Source: a bacterium
GTDB taxonomy: Bacteria; Electryoneota; RPQS01
Length of the DNA stretch: 15,451 nucleotides
NCBI GenBank assembly: GCA_016721565.1
Contig: JADKHW010000034.1
Span: 1-15,451 of the forward strand
Reading direction: 5' to 3'
This document shows, piece by piece, positions 1 to 6,831 of this stretch (position 1 is the stretch's first letter; every line of letters starts with the position of its first letter). The notes under the pieces are model-generated. The model did no database searches and was not told where the DNA came from. It worked only from the letters and a program-made list of their open reading frames with translations. Position numbers and translations under genes: made by a program.

Positions 1-2
1 GG

Positions 3-1410
3 ATTGGATTGAGCGTTGTCTTTTACGCTGGGGCAATTGAAGTTGAGTCAAGGTTAGTTCTAATCGGATTATCCTTCAAAGGGGCCACCTTTCAAGGTTT
101 GATTCACGGCGGCGGCATCGATGTTCAAGATCGAATTCTGTCAATTTTGCATTGCGAATTTGATTCAAGTTATGCGACAACGGGTGGCGCCGTTCTATCC
201 ACAAACTCAAGGGTTCAGATAGAAAATAGTTTCTTCCGACGGGTCGGTGCGTACTCAGATGGTATGGCATGCCATCTTATAAATTGCGCATCCTCAATTG
301 ATTCTACAGGGTTTATAAATTGCTTTTCAGTAAGTTCAGACGCAGACCAGAACACGCTGTTGATTACACGAGGATCGCTGCAGTTAAGTAACTCCTCCTT
401 TCAGGTACTGGCTGGAATACTTCACCGAGCTATTGGTATCCGGCAAACGGGCATTGCAGATTCACTTGTGATTACTGGTTGTACAATCTCAAGCAACCGC
501 TTTCACTTTTTCCCGGCTTCCCGGCGAAGGCAATCTTTAGCCTTCGAACATCCGCTTTGATTCCAACACAGTATCAAACAACGAATTCCAACACGATCTA
601 TTTGAGTCTGGCGGGGCTGACACTGGTTCAGTCACACGATTTCGGTACAACACCTTCACCGACAATCATCGACTCAGTGAAGGCAACTGGATCAGCAGAA
701 TGCTCTTCTCGTTTAGTGGCCGCACTCAGTTCTGTGAAATATCGCATAACCTCTTTTTTAATAATGAGGCACAGGAAAACTCAGTTGCAGTTCTCGTCGA
801 AACGGGTCCTGCAAACCTGTCGTTCAGGGACAACTACATGTTCGGTAATGCCGCCGATGGGTTTGCCAACCCGCCCGGTGGAGCAACTATGATTATTGAT
901 GTGGCCCCCGGCGCGATAGAGCATAACATGTTTGTAAGCAGTGAAGGCTACGCGGTCCATCATGGAATATCAAGTTCTCCGCCGAGTTACGTCCTGAATT
1001 GCTACTGGGGAGATTCAACCGGACCATTGCACCATATTGAAAATCCCCTCGGTCAAGGTGATAGTGTGCATAACCGAGTTTCGGTCACGCCGTGGTCAGT
1101 CGATTCACTATTCACACCTTCAAGTGCAAATGAGTCACGTCCAACGACTTTCGCTCTCGGCTTTCCCTACCCCAACCCCTTCAATTCCACGGTCACCATC
1201 GAATACGCGCTCATCCGCGAGCAGGATGTGACACTGGAAATCTACGACGTACTGGGCCGCCAAGTTGAGACATTGCTCAGCGAACGCCAAGGCATTGGAG
1301 TTCATTCCGTAAAATGGAACGCTGACGACTTTGCAACAGGATTATATTTCGCCAAACTATCAACTCCCACGGGCACGTCTCAAGCCGTTAAGTTGCTATT
1401 GATGAAATAA
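3..1410 (+). CDS. Secreted right-handed beta-helix protein with type IX secretion sorting domain (5' partial, one frameshift)
   Basis: This is the C-terminal part of a large exported protein; its start lies left of the window. Two open stretches in different frames join near 500-558: frame 3 from position 3 to the stop at 558-560, and frame 1 from 541 to 1410. Both show the short Asn/Ser-rich beta-strand repeats typical of parallel beta-helix (pectate-lyase-like) proteins, for example 'NTFTDNHRLSEGNW' and 'SHNLFFNNEAQENSV'. The last ~85 residues (about 1150-1407) form a Por-type sorting domain: 'FPYPNPFNSTVTIEYAL', then 'LEIYDVLGRQVETLL', then 'GLYFAKLSTPTG' and a basic end. Proteins with this tail are known to cross the outer membrane by type IX secretion and be anchored or released there. 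The substrate or ligand cannot be told. Because both sides of the break keep the repeat pattern, an indel or sequencing error is likelier than an old pseudogene. Confidence 0.8.
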
Positions 1411-1431
1411 TAGCTCTTCCTTCCAAAACAA

Positions 1432-1461
1432 AAGCGGCCCGCACAAGTGTGCGGGCCGCTT
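1432..1461. terminator. Bidirectional intrinsic terminator between convergent genes
   Basis: A perfect 13-bp stem (1432-1444 pairing with 1449-1461) is closed by a 4-nt loop. It sits 21 nt after the stop of the beta-helix gene and about 48 nt after the repaired stop of the ompA-like gene on the other strand. Read on the minus strand the stem is followed by TTTTGTTTT, a good U-tract; on the plus strand the tail is weaker (CGTTTATC). Confidence 0.88.
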
Positions 1462-1508
1462 CGTTTATCAAATGCGCCTGCGTCAGCGCATGACGTACTT
1501 AACAAGCA

Positions 1509-2943
1509 CTATTTTGTGCGCACAAAATCAATTCTGCGATTCTTCTGTCGACCTTCATCAGTGGCGTTGTCAGCGATCGGCTTATCCGGACCAAAACCCT
1601 TGGTCGTGATGCGCGCGCCTTCAATACCCTTAGCCACAAGCCAGGTCTTTACCGACTCCGCGCGACAGCGAAAGCTTCTCGTTCATCGTCTTCTGCTTGC
1701 CGCGATTGTCCGTATGACCCTGAATCTGCACTTCAAGCTCCGGGTTCAAATGTAGCGTGTTATACGCCTTCATCAAAATTGCTTCTGATTCCGGCTTGAT
1801 GTCGGACTTAGCCGTTTCAAACACAATGCCGTCCAGCGTAATTGCCTGACCTACTTCGGTCACGACAAGCTTTTCCACGTCATCTTCTGGATTTAGCGGA
1901 TTATCCTTGCGCGCAACTTCAGTTCCGTCATCAACGCTACCCTTGTCGGTATCGCGATTCAGCGGATCGGTCTTATGAGTATTCACTTCAGCGCCGTCCG
2001 AAAGCCCGTCGCCGTCACAATCCGCGCGCTTCGGATCAGTCTTAACAGTCGTAATTTCCTGGCCGTCCTGCAAACCGTCGCTATCGGTATCCGGATTCAG
2101 CGCCTCGGTCGTGTACGTGTTGACCTCTTCGCCGTCTTTGAGTCCATCACTATCCGTATCAGCCTTGAGCGGATCCGTCTTGTGCGTCAACACTTCAGCC
2201 CCGTCTGTCAAACCATCGCCATCCGTGTCGGGATTACGCGGATCGGTCTTAAGCGTGTAATACTCTTCGCCATCCTTGAGTCCATCACCGTCTGTGTCCG
2301 GATTCTTCGGATCGGTGCCGAGCTTCTTCTCGTCTCGATCTGTAATGCCGTCGCCGTCGGTGTCCTTGTTAGGATTACCACGGTGAATACGCAAACCCGC
2401 GAGAATATTCATGTACGAATCATCCGTGTCGTCGTAAACGGGATTAACATCATCTGACATAATCATATTGTAACCGCCGTGTACGTCGAGCGAAAGGTAT
2501 TCATCCAAATGGTACTGAATACCAATTCCCAGCGGGATCACCGGATTCCAGCCATCGATCTTTGCATCCGCATCCGCCGAATCCGGCACATCCGAAACAT
2601 CGTGATGTAGCAAACCAATTCCGGCATACACAAACGGAAACCACTTTTCTTGATGGAACGGTGCAAATCGCGCCCGCAAATCAATCGGCATAATTTCGCC
2701 CGAGTATTGGTCGGCACGCAGACGGGCAAACGCGATCCCCAATTCAAGCTGTAACGGATCGGCAATCGGATAAGCAAAACTGTGGCGCACTTTCAAACCA
2801 AAAGTGGAGCCTTCCGACTCGTTTGTCGGGCTTGCCACACCCATACCGAGGTAGCCTTCAAGCCCCAGTTCCTTGAACTGTGCAGAGGCCAAAAGCGGTA
2901 CAAGAACTACAGTTAAAACAAACAAATTCATCATTTTACGCAT
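1509..2943 (-). CDS. OmpA-family outer-membrane protein with thrombospondin type 3 calcium-binding repeats; frameshift near the C-terminus
   Basis: This is a surface protein thought to tie the outer membrane to peptidoglycan. Residues 1-21 are a signal peptide (MRKMM, then a hydrophobic core ending LLASA). Residues ~22-190 look like an 8-strand beta-barrel, with alternating aromatic strands such as 'FPFVYAGIGL' and 'GIQYHLDEYLSLDVHGGY'. Residues ~192-345 hold seven DxDxDG-type repeats of ~22-23 residues, the last one degenerate. From ~360 an OmpA C-terminal domain begins ('IQGHTDNRG'). In the given frame the protein stops at 1630-1632, soon after 'KLSLSR'. One frame over, the expected remainder is fully open to the TAG at 1509-1511, including 'KGIEGARITTKGFGPDKP' and 'NRRIDFVRTK'. 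The break is at about 1658-1664, consistent with loss of two bases in a CGCG run. The ATG at 2943 has AAGGTG upstream and a promoter is visible. Confidence 0.88.
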
Positions 2944-2998
2944 ATGACACCTTCAATTTCTTTGGTTACAGGGGCGTTGAAAAAATCCCAAGCTATAT

Positions 2999-3027
2999 AA
3001 TATATCATATTGAAAAACGAACTTCAA
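2999..3027 (-). promoter_or_regulatory. Sigma70-like promoter of the ompA-like gene
   Basis: On the minus strand TTGAAG (3027-3022) is followed by a 17-bp spacer and TATATT (3004-2999). Predicted start is near 2992, giving a leader of about 50 nt before the ATG at 2943. The region is AT-rich compared with its surroundings. If the host uses the Bacteroidetes-type promoter instead, this match would be fortuitous. Confidence 0.5.
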
Positions 3028-3092
3028 GCCTAATTCCCCGAGACCCATATAGACAGGTGCGATTCAGAAGATTAATGTGTATCTTGTCACAT

Positions 3093-3107
3093 AAATATTC
3101 AATATTT
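3093..3107. repeat. Short AT-rich inverted repeat upstream of the aminotransferase
   Basis: AAATATT, one base C, AATATTT: a perfect 7-bp inverted repeat centred 31 nt before the aminotransferase start and inside the divergent intergenic region. It could be an operator, but such AT palindromes also arise by chance. No good -10/-35 pair for the aminotransferase was found here. Confidence 0.2.
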
Positions 3108-3131
3108 CATCAATCTGAACTGCCCATTAAG

Positions 3132-4286
3132 ATGAGCTACCAAGAAATTTTTGAACCACCGGCGCTTCGCGAAGTCACCCTACGCGTTGCCAAATTAAAC
3201 GGCGTCAACCTCGGTCAAGGCGTCTGCCTGCTGCCGTCCCCTGAAATTATTCTCGATGCCGCCAATACCGCTGTACACAAAGGCTTCAACACCTACGCAC
3301 CGCCGCAAGGCATAGAATCACTCCGCGTCGCCATCGCAAAACGACTTAGCGCGTACAACAAAATTGTCTGCGAAACTGAAAACGTTTTAGTCACAGCAGG
3401 CTCGACCGGCGCACTTGAAGTTATCAGCGAAACTCTCCTTCAAGCCGGTGACGAAGTCGTGCTCTTCAGACCGTTCTACCCCTACCACTCCAAAATGTTC
3501 GCCCGCAAAGGCGTCAAGATAAACTTCGTCGAACTGAAATATCCCGACTGGAATTTCGATCCCGATGAGCTGGCTCGCGCAATTACTCCCAACACCAAAC
3601 TCGTATTGGTCAACACACCGCACAACCCGACGGGCAAAGTCTTTACCGAGAGCGAATTGCAATTCATCGGCGATCTATGCGTCAAGCACAATATTCCCGT
3701 CATCAGCGACGAAGTGTACGAATACATGACCTACGATGGCCGCAAGCACATCTCATTGGCCTCGTTGCCCGGCCTGCAAGATATTGTGCTAACGGTCGGA
3801 TCATATTCCAAAACATTCGCCATCACTGGCTGGCGCATCGGCTATCTTGCCGCACCGTTATCGATGATTAACAACTTCCGCACACTCAACGATCAAATCT
3901 ACGTCTGTGCGCCTACGCCGTTACAACACGCCGTCGCCAAAGGAATTGAAGAACTCCCTGATTCGTACTACGAAAACCGCCTCGCAGAGTATGCATCCAA
4001 ACGTGCATATCTCCACGAGGCGTTATCAAGTGCGGGCTTCAATGCCTTGAAACCTCAAGGCGCGTACTACATGCTGGCCGGAACATCCGAAAATTTCCCG
4101 GGCTTGACATCTGAGCAAGTCTCAGACCTACTGATCGATAAGGCGCACTTAGGCGCTGTGCCAGCATCCGATTTCTTAGGCAGTGTCGTCAAAGGCGACA
4201 CCAAGCGCTCAAACTTCCTTCGCTTCTGTTATGCCGTTTCCGACGAGACCTTAGAGCGCGCTAAACAAAACTTGGCCAAAATCTAA
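3132..4286 (+). CDS. PLP-dependent class I aminotransferase, likely the methionine (KMTB) transaminase of methionine salvage
   Basis: This is a 384-residue fold-type I aminotransferase of normal length. Visible motifs are 'YAPPQGIESLR' (~55-65), 'TAGSTGALE' (~88-96), 'NTPHNPTGKVF' (161-171, with N165), 'SDEVYEYM' (192-199, with D193), the PLP-binding 'SYSKTF' (K227), 'GWRIGYLA' (233-240) and a late 'FLRFCYA' holding the carboxylate-binding Arg. The family includes kynurenine/glutamine transaminases and YbdL-like methionine aminotransferases. With mtnB, mtnD and mtnC convergent on it, the likely job is amination of 2-oxo-4-methylthiobutyrate to methionine (MtnE role); this is inference from context. 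The ATG at 3132 is chosen because the open frame upstream (back to 2880) overlaps ompA on the other strand and does not resemble the family. No clear Shine-Dalgarno precedes it. Its TAA (4284-4286) overlaps the stop of mtnC. Confidence 0.9.
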   Translation: MSYQEIFEPPALREVTLRVAKLNGVNLGQGVCLLPSPEIILDAANTAVHKGFNTYAPPQGIESLRVAIAKRLSAYNKIVCETENVLVTAGSTGALEVISETLLQAGDEVVLFRPFYPYHSKMFARKGVKINFVELKYPDWNFDPDELARAITPNTKLVLVNTPHNPTGKVFTESELQFIGDLCVKHNIPVISDEVYEYMTYDGRKHISLASLPGLQDIVLTVGSYSKTFAITGWRIGYLAAPLSMINNFRTLNDQIYVCAPTPLQHAVAKGIEELPDSYYENRLAEYASKRAYLHEALSSAGFNALKPQGAYYMLAGTSENFPGLTSEQVSDLLIDKAHLGAVPASDFLGSVVKGDTKRSNFLRFCYAVSDETLERAKQNLAKI

Positions 4287-5002
4287 TTCAACTCGTCAAA
4301 ACTCTCAATCCGCCGAAACTCTCCGACAACAGGAGCATTCCCCGGCCTAATTGAGAGCACAATCTGCATTCCCGCCTCGCGTGCCGCAGCTAATTCTTCC
4401 GCGACATCCGAGACGAACAATATTTCTTGCGGAGGTACATCCAGTGCCTCCGCAATATTTTTGTAGCTTTCTGAGTCTCGCTTTCCTCCAACTGCCGTAT
4501 CAAAATATGCGTCAATGTAAGCCGTCAAATCCCCTGCAGTCGAATAACCAAATAACAACCGTTGCGCAAGCACACTTCCCGATGAATAGATCGCAGTCGC
4601 AATGCCCGAATTGCTCCATCTCTCCAATGCAATCGGGACATCAGAGAATATTTCACCCTTCAATTCTCCGCTGACATACCCCTCTTGCCAAATCTTCCCC
4701 TGAATCCACTTCAGTTGAGGTGACTTGCGATCTACACTGATAAGCCATTGAATATAAGTCAAAGCATCTTCCGGTCGATCACTATTCGACCAAAGGTCTT
4801 GAACCAACCCCCCAATACGATCACGCTGATACTCTTCGCGTAACTCAGCAAGTTTCACCAGCAAATTCCCGTCTTCCGCATAACTAACAAGAAACTTCGA
4901 CATCTCTCGTTTTGCGTAGCCAAACAACGTCCGATGCACAAAATCTATCGGCGTTGTCGTCCCTTCAACATCAAGCAAGTATATCGCAACAGTGTTGGGC
5001 AT
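4283..5002 (-). CDS. mtnC: Enolase-phosphatase E1 (2,3-diketo-5-methylthiopentyl-1-phosphate enolase/phosphatase)
   Basis: In methionine salvage this HAD-superfamily enzyme enolises 2,3-diketo-5-methylthiopentyl-1-phosphate and then removes the phosphate, giving the acireductone used by MtnD. The protein is 239 residues, about the normal length. HAD motif I is 'LLDVEGTTTPIDFV' with D11 and E13, the DxEGTT form specific to MtnC. Motif II is 'IYSSGS' (S140/S141), the conserved Lys is K174 in 'GGKRDSESY', and motif III is 'FVSDVAEEL' (D199). The ATG at 5002 lies 3 nt after the mtnD stop, so translation is probably coupled. Its TAG at 4285-4283 overlaps the stop codon of the convergent aminotransferase gene, with no terminator between them. 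Confidence 0.96.
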   Translation of the reverse strand: MPNTVAIYLLDVEGTTTPIDFVHRTLFGYAKREMSKFLVSYAEDGNLLVKLAELREEYQRDRIGGLVQDLWSNSDRPEDALTYIQWLISVDRKSPQLKWIQGKIWQEGYVSGELKGEIFSDVPIALERWSNSGIATAIYSSGSVLAQRLLFGYSTAGDLTAYIDAYFDTAVGGKRDSESYKNIAEALDVPPQEILFVSDVAEELAAAREAGMQIVLSIRPGNAPVVGEFRRIESFDELN

Positions 5003-5005
5003 GCG

Positions 5006-5572
5006 TCAGTACTTTTGCAACTCAGCCGGAATGAAAGTTAAACCGAAACACACAGGCAGATATCCCTTATCCACTCCACTCTCCGTGTAATGCGGCGTCC
5101 AGCCCGTCGGATCTTGAAACAAACGAATCGCACGAATCCTGCGATCGCCACACAAATCAAACCAATGCAATGTCCCCGCCGGAACGCGCATCAAGTCACC
5201 AGCTTCAACCTCAACAGCCACAACCGGCCCGTCTTGCGGTCGTAGATGAAAAATACCGTGCCCCTCAATAATAAAACGCACCTCATCTTCATCGTGCCAA
5301 TGTTCGCGGCTGAATTTTGCCAGCATAACATCTAAATTTGGCGTGTCCGGCTTCACGTCAATCACGTCAGCGGTCACATAGCCGCCTGAAGCTTTAAGCG
5401 CCTCTATTTCCTTCGCATACGCTTCAAGAATCTCCTCAGTTGAAGAGCTTCCCTTCACCGGATTCTCAGTCTTCCAATTTTCAAAGCCGATGTTAATGCT
5501 CGCCAAAAACGCTTTGATTTCGCCAAACTCGCGCAGCGTGCGCTCTTCATCAGGTATGCGTACAACAGCCAT
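5006..5572 (-). CDS. mtnD: Acireductone dioxygenase (cupin fold)
   Basis: This enzyme oxidises 1,2-dihydroxy-5-methylthiopent-1-en-3-one. With Fe2+ it gives 2-oxo-4-methylthiobutyrate and formate (on-pathway); with Ni2+ it gives methylthiopropionate, formate and CO. The protein is 188 residues. The cupin metal ligands are visible: 'SREHWHDEDEVRF' supplies H91, H93 and E97, and 'PAGTLHWFDL' supplies H136. The metal in use cannot be read from sequence. The ATG at 5572 is preferred over an in-frame TTG at 5578: it follows the mtnB stop by 2 nt and has AGGAG 9 nt upstream, inside the end of mtnB. It is the third gene of the mgsA-mtnB-mtnD-mtnC operon. Confidence 0.96.
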   Translation of the reverse strand: MAVVRIPDEERTLREFGEIKAFLASINIGFENWKTENPVKGSSSTEEILEAYAKEIEALKASGGYVTADVIDVKPDTPNLDVMLAKFSREHWHDEDEVRFIIEGHGIFHLRPQDGPVVAVEVEAGDLMRVPAGTLHWFDLCGDRRIRAIRLFQDPTGWTPHYTESGVDKGYLPVCFGLTFIPAELQKY

Positions 5573-5574
5573 GC

Positions 5575-6219
5575 TCAAAAACTCCTATGCGAATGCGAAA
5601 GGGAAAGCTTGCGTCCAACAACTTCAAACAAGAACTCGAAAATCTCCACATGACGTTGCGCGTCTTCCGGCGAGGAACCCCATGTATATAGTCCGTGATT
5701 TCGCAACAGAATGCCATGCAGATTGGTCTGCCGCTTGAGTAAGTCGTCAATTTTATTCGTCAACGCCGGGATATCCTGTGAGTTTTCAACAATGGGCACT
5801 CGCTCAGTATGCTCATGAGTTTGAATGCCGCCCAAACCTTTGAGCATCTCATAATGAGAAAGCTCAAGCACGCCCTGCACAGCATAAATATCCGACAACA
5901 ACGTGTTCCACACCGAATGGGTATGTAGCACCGATTTTGCTCCGGTCGTTCTGGCAATAATTAAATGCAGCAACGTTTCCGCAGAAGGTTTGCCCTCACC
6001 CTCAATTTTCCGACCGGCGGCATCTACAACCAAGAGGTCGCTCGGTACCAAGCCTCCTTTGTTGTAGCCGCTCGGCGACATGAGCAACCTCAGCGGTGAC
6101 TCACTTATCAGCGCGCTAAAATTCCCGCCGGTCCCCGGCGCCCACCCGCGCGAATGAAGAAAATGAATGACTTCAATGAGTCGTTCACGCATTTCCAGTT
6201 CTCCCCTTTGTTCAGCCAC
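5575..6219 (-). CDS. mtnB: Methylthioribulose-1-phosphate dehydratase (class II aldolase fold)
   Basis: This zinc enzyme dehydrates 5-methylthioribulose-1-phosphate to 2,3-diketo-5-methylthiopentyl-1-phosphate. It is a 214-residue class II aldolase/adducin-fold protein. Zinc ligands are H99 and H101 in 'LHTHSVW' and H175 in 'LLRNHGLYTWG'. E124 in 'SHYEMLKG' matches the catalytic Glu of human APIP. Phosphate-binding segments 'GWAPGTGGNFS' and 'MSPSGYNKG' are present. The presence of mtnC and mtnD next door favours the dehydratase over the related aldolases of the DHAP shunt. The GTG start at 6219 overlaps the end of mgsA by 8 nt and has AGGAG 4 nt upstream. An alternative ATG at 6192 (codon 10) has an equally good AGGGGAG and would give a 205-residue protein, so the start is undecided. 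Confidence 0.94.
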   Translation of the reverse strand: MAEQRGELEMRERLIEVIHFLHSRGWAPGTGGNFSALISESPLRLLMSPSGYNKGGLVPSDLLVVDAAGRKIEGEGKPSAETLLHLIIARTTGAKSVLHTHSVWNTLLSDIYAVQGVLELSHYEMLKGLGGIQTHEHTERVPIVENSQDIPALTNKIDDLLKRQTNLHGILLRNHGLYTWGSSPEDAQRHVEIFEFLFEVVGRKLSLSHSHRSF

Positions 6220-6610
6220 TTGTCTCCTCTTTCTTTTCTTCGCGATTCCACATAAGTGAAGAAATTAGATAATCGGCCGTGCGTTTGTTACACGCCGTCG
6301 GAATATCATACAATACAGCCAGCCTGAGCAAAGCCTTCACGTCCGGATCATGCGGATGAGTGTCCATCGGATCCCAAAAGAAAATGAGCACGTCAACTTG
6401 CCCCTCGGCAATCAACGCGCCGATCTGTTGATCACCGCCCAGTGGTCCGCTCTTCAAGCGGATGATCGGAATTCCCGTAGCACGATTTACCACTTCGCCG
6501 GTTGTTCCTGTAGCGTAAATCGTATGTTTGCTCAGGGTGAGCTTATTGTATTCAGCCCACTCTGCCATATCAAGCTTCTTGGCGTCGTGCGCAATCAGAG
6601 CAATATTCAC
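6212..6610 (-). CDS. mgsA: Methylglyoxal synthase
   Basis: This cytosolic enzyme converts dihydroxyacetone phosphate to methylglyoxal and phosphate. The 132-residue protein carries the family signatures: 'MNIALIAHDAKK' with H8, 'TGTTGEV', 'SGPLGGDQQIG' with catalytic D60, and 'DVLIFFWDP' followed by 'THPHDPDVKALLRLA' with H87 and D90. These line up with E. coli H19, D71, H98 and D101 at a constant offset of 11. GTG at 6610 is the start, with AAGGAA 7 nt upstream. It is the first gene of a four-gene operon, overlapping mtnB by 8 nt. A place in a methionine-salvage operon is not a usual context for mgsA. Expression is likely influenced by the hairpin 20 nt upstream. Confidence 0.97.
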   Translation of the reverse strand: MNIALIAHDAKKLDMAEWAEYNKLTLSKHTIYATGTTGEVVNRATGIPIIRLKSGPLGGDQQIGALIAEGQVDVLIFFWDPMDTHPHDPDVKALLRLAVLYDIPTACNKRTADYLISSLMWNREEKKEETSG

Positions 6611-6630
6611 TTCACAATTTCCTTAAATAA

Positions 6631-6660
6631 AAAGAACCCGCCTAAACAGGCGGGTTCTTT
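6631..6660 (-). terminator. Perfect 13-bp hairpin with U-tract just upstream of mgsA (terminator or attenuator)
   Basis: The stem pairs 6631-6643 with 6648-6660 around a 4-nt loop. On the minus strand it is followed by TTATTTAAGG, so with the stem's own T's it makes a run of six T's. It should stop transcription coming from the glycosyltransferase genes or from the promoter at 6772-6800. Only 20 nt separate it from the mgsA GTG, too few for a complete promoter, so mgsA mRNA must read through it or start within it. The plus strand copy also has a partial T-tail (GTGCTTTT). Confidence 0.85.
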
Positions 6661-6669
6661 GTGCTTTTG

Positions 6670-6831
6670 TCATTTACGATTCAAACGCACGTTGCCGCCT
6701 ACGCATGTCCCTTTCGGCACATCGTACAAATCATAGAACAGCGAATATGGCAAAGCGTTTTCATTGTGGTAAATATACCATTTTGGTAAACAATTGTCAA
6801 TAGCGTCACAGAAATTCTCTAAGCCAATACT
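6670..6831 (-). CDS. Possible small Cys-containing protein or gene remnant ending at the terminator
   Basis: A 53-codon stretch is open from just after a TAA to a TGA at 6672-6670, which lies 9 nt before the hairpin, as expected of a real gene end. The translation has a natural amino-acid mix with three Cys; 'PYSLFYDLYDVPKGTCVGG' and 'NVRLNRK' are its C-terminal part. It has no ATG, and no GTG or TTG near its 5' end (the first is a TTG at about codon 27). It overlaps the last codons of the upstream glycosyltransferase. It may be the 3' end of a gene whose beginning is frameshifted or lost, or chance. I do not recognise a family. It competes with the leader-peptide reading of the same DNA. Confidence 0.25.
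   Translation of the reverse strand, partial: SIGLENFCDAIDNCLPKWYIYHNENALPYSLFYDLYDVPKGTCVGGNVRLNRK
6699..6764 (-). CDS. Possible Met/Cys-rich leader peptide upstream of mgsA-mtn
   Basis: A 21-codon ATG frame begins at the predicted transcription start of the promoter at 6772-6800 and ends with TAG at 6701-6699. It contains four Met (with the start) and four Cys in 21 residues: 'MKTLCHIRCSMIC', then 'TMCRKGHA'. No Shine-Dalgarno precedes it, so it would be leaderless. The arrangement of promoter, sulfur-amino-acid-rich short peptide, terminator hairpin and methionine-salvage operon is reminiscent of attenuation. This is inference only; the overlapping other frame could be the coding one. Confidence 0.2.
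   Translation of the reverse strand: MKTLCHIRCSMICTMCRKGHA
6772..6800 (-). promoter_or_regulatory. Consensus-like sigma70 promoter facing mgsA-mtnBDC
   Basis: Minus strand TTGACA (6800-6795, perfect -35), 17-bp spacer, TATATT (6777-6772, five of six matches to the -10). The predicted start near 6765 gives a leader of ~155 nt that includes the hairpin at 6631-6660. It lies just past the 3' end of the glycosyltransferase gene, suggesting that the mgsA-mtn operon has its own promoter. Confidence 0.55.

Noticed and set aside
1630..1670. Programmed ribosomal frameshift in the OmpA-like gene
   Set aside because: No slippery heptamer or downstream structure is evident, and the change fits loss of a CG dinucleotide; similar breaks occur throughout the contig.
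1940..2370. Regularly spaced ~66-69-base repeats, possible CRISPR or tandem array
   Set aside because: They are in frame inside the OmpA-like gene and encode the DxDxDG thrombospondin type 3 repeats; there are no conserved identical repeats with unique spacers.
2880..3131. N-terminal extension of the aminotransferase by 84 codons
   Set aside because: It overlaps the start of ompA on the other strand and the promoter region, and does not resemble any aminotransferase N-terminus; ATG at 3132 fits the family.
6350..6736. Plus-strand open frame of 128 codons
   Set aside because: It is antisense to mgsA and runs through the terminator hairpin; no protein-like motifs.
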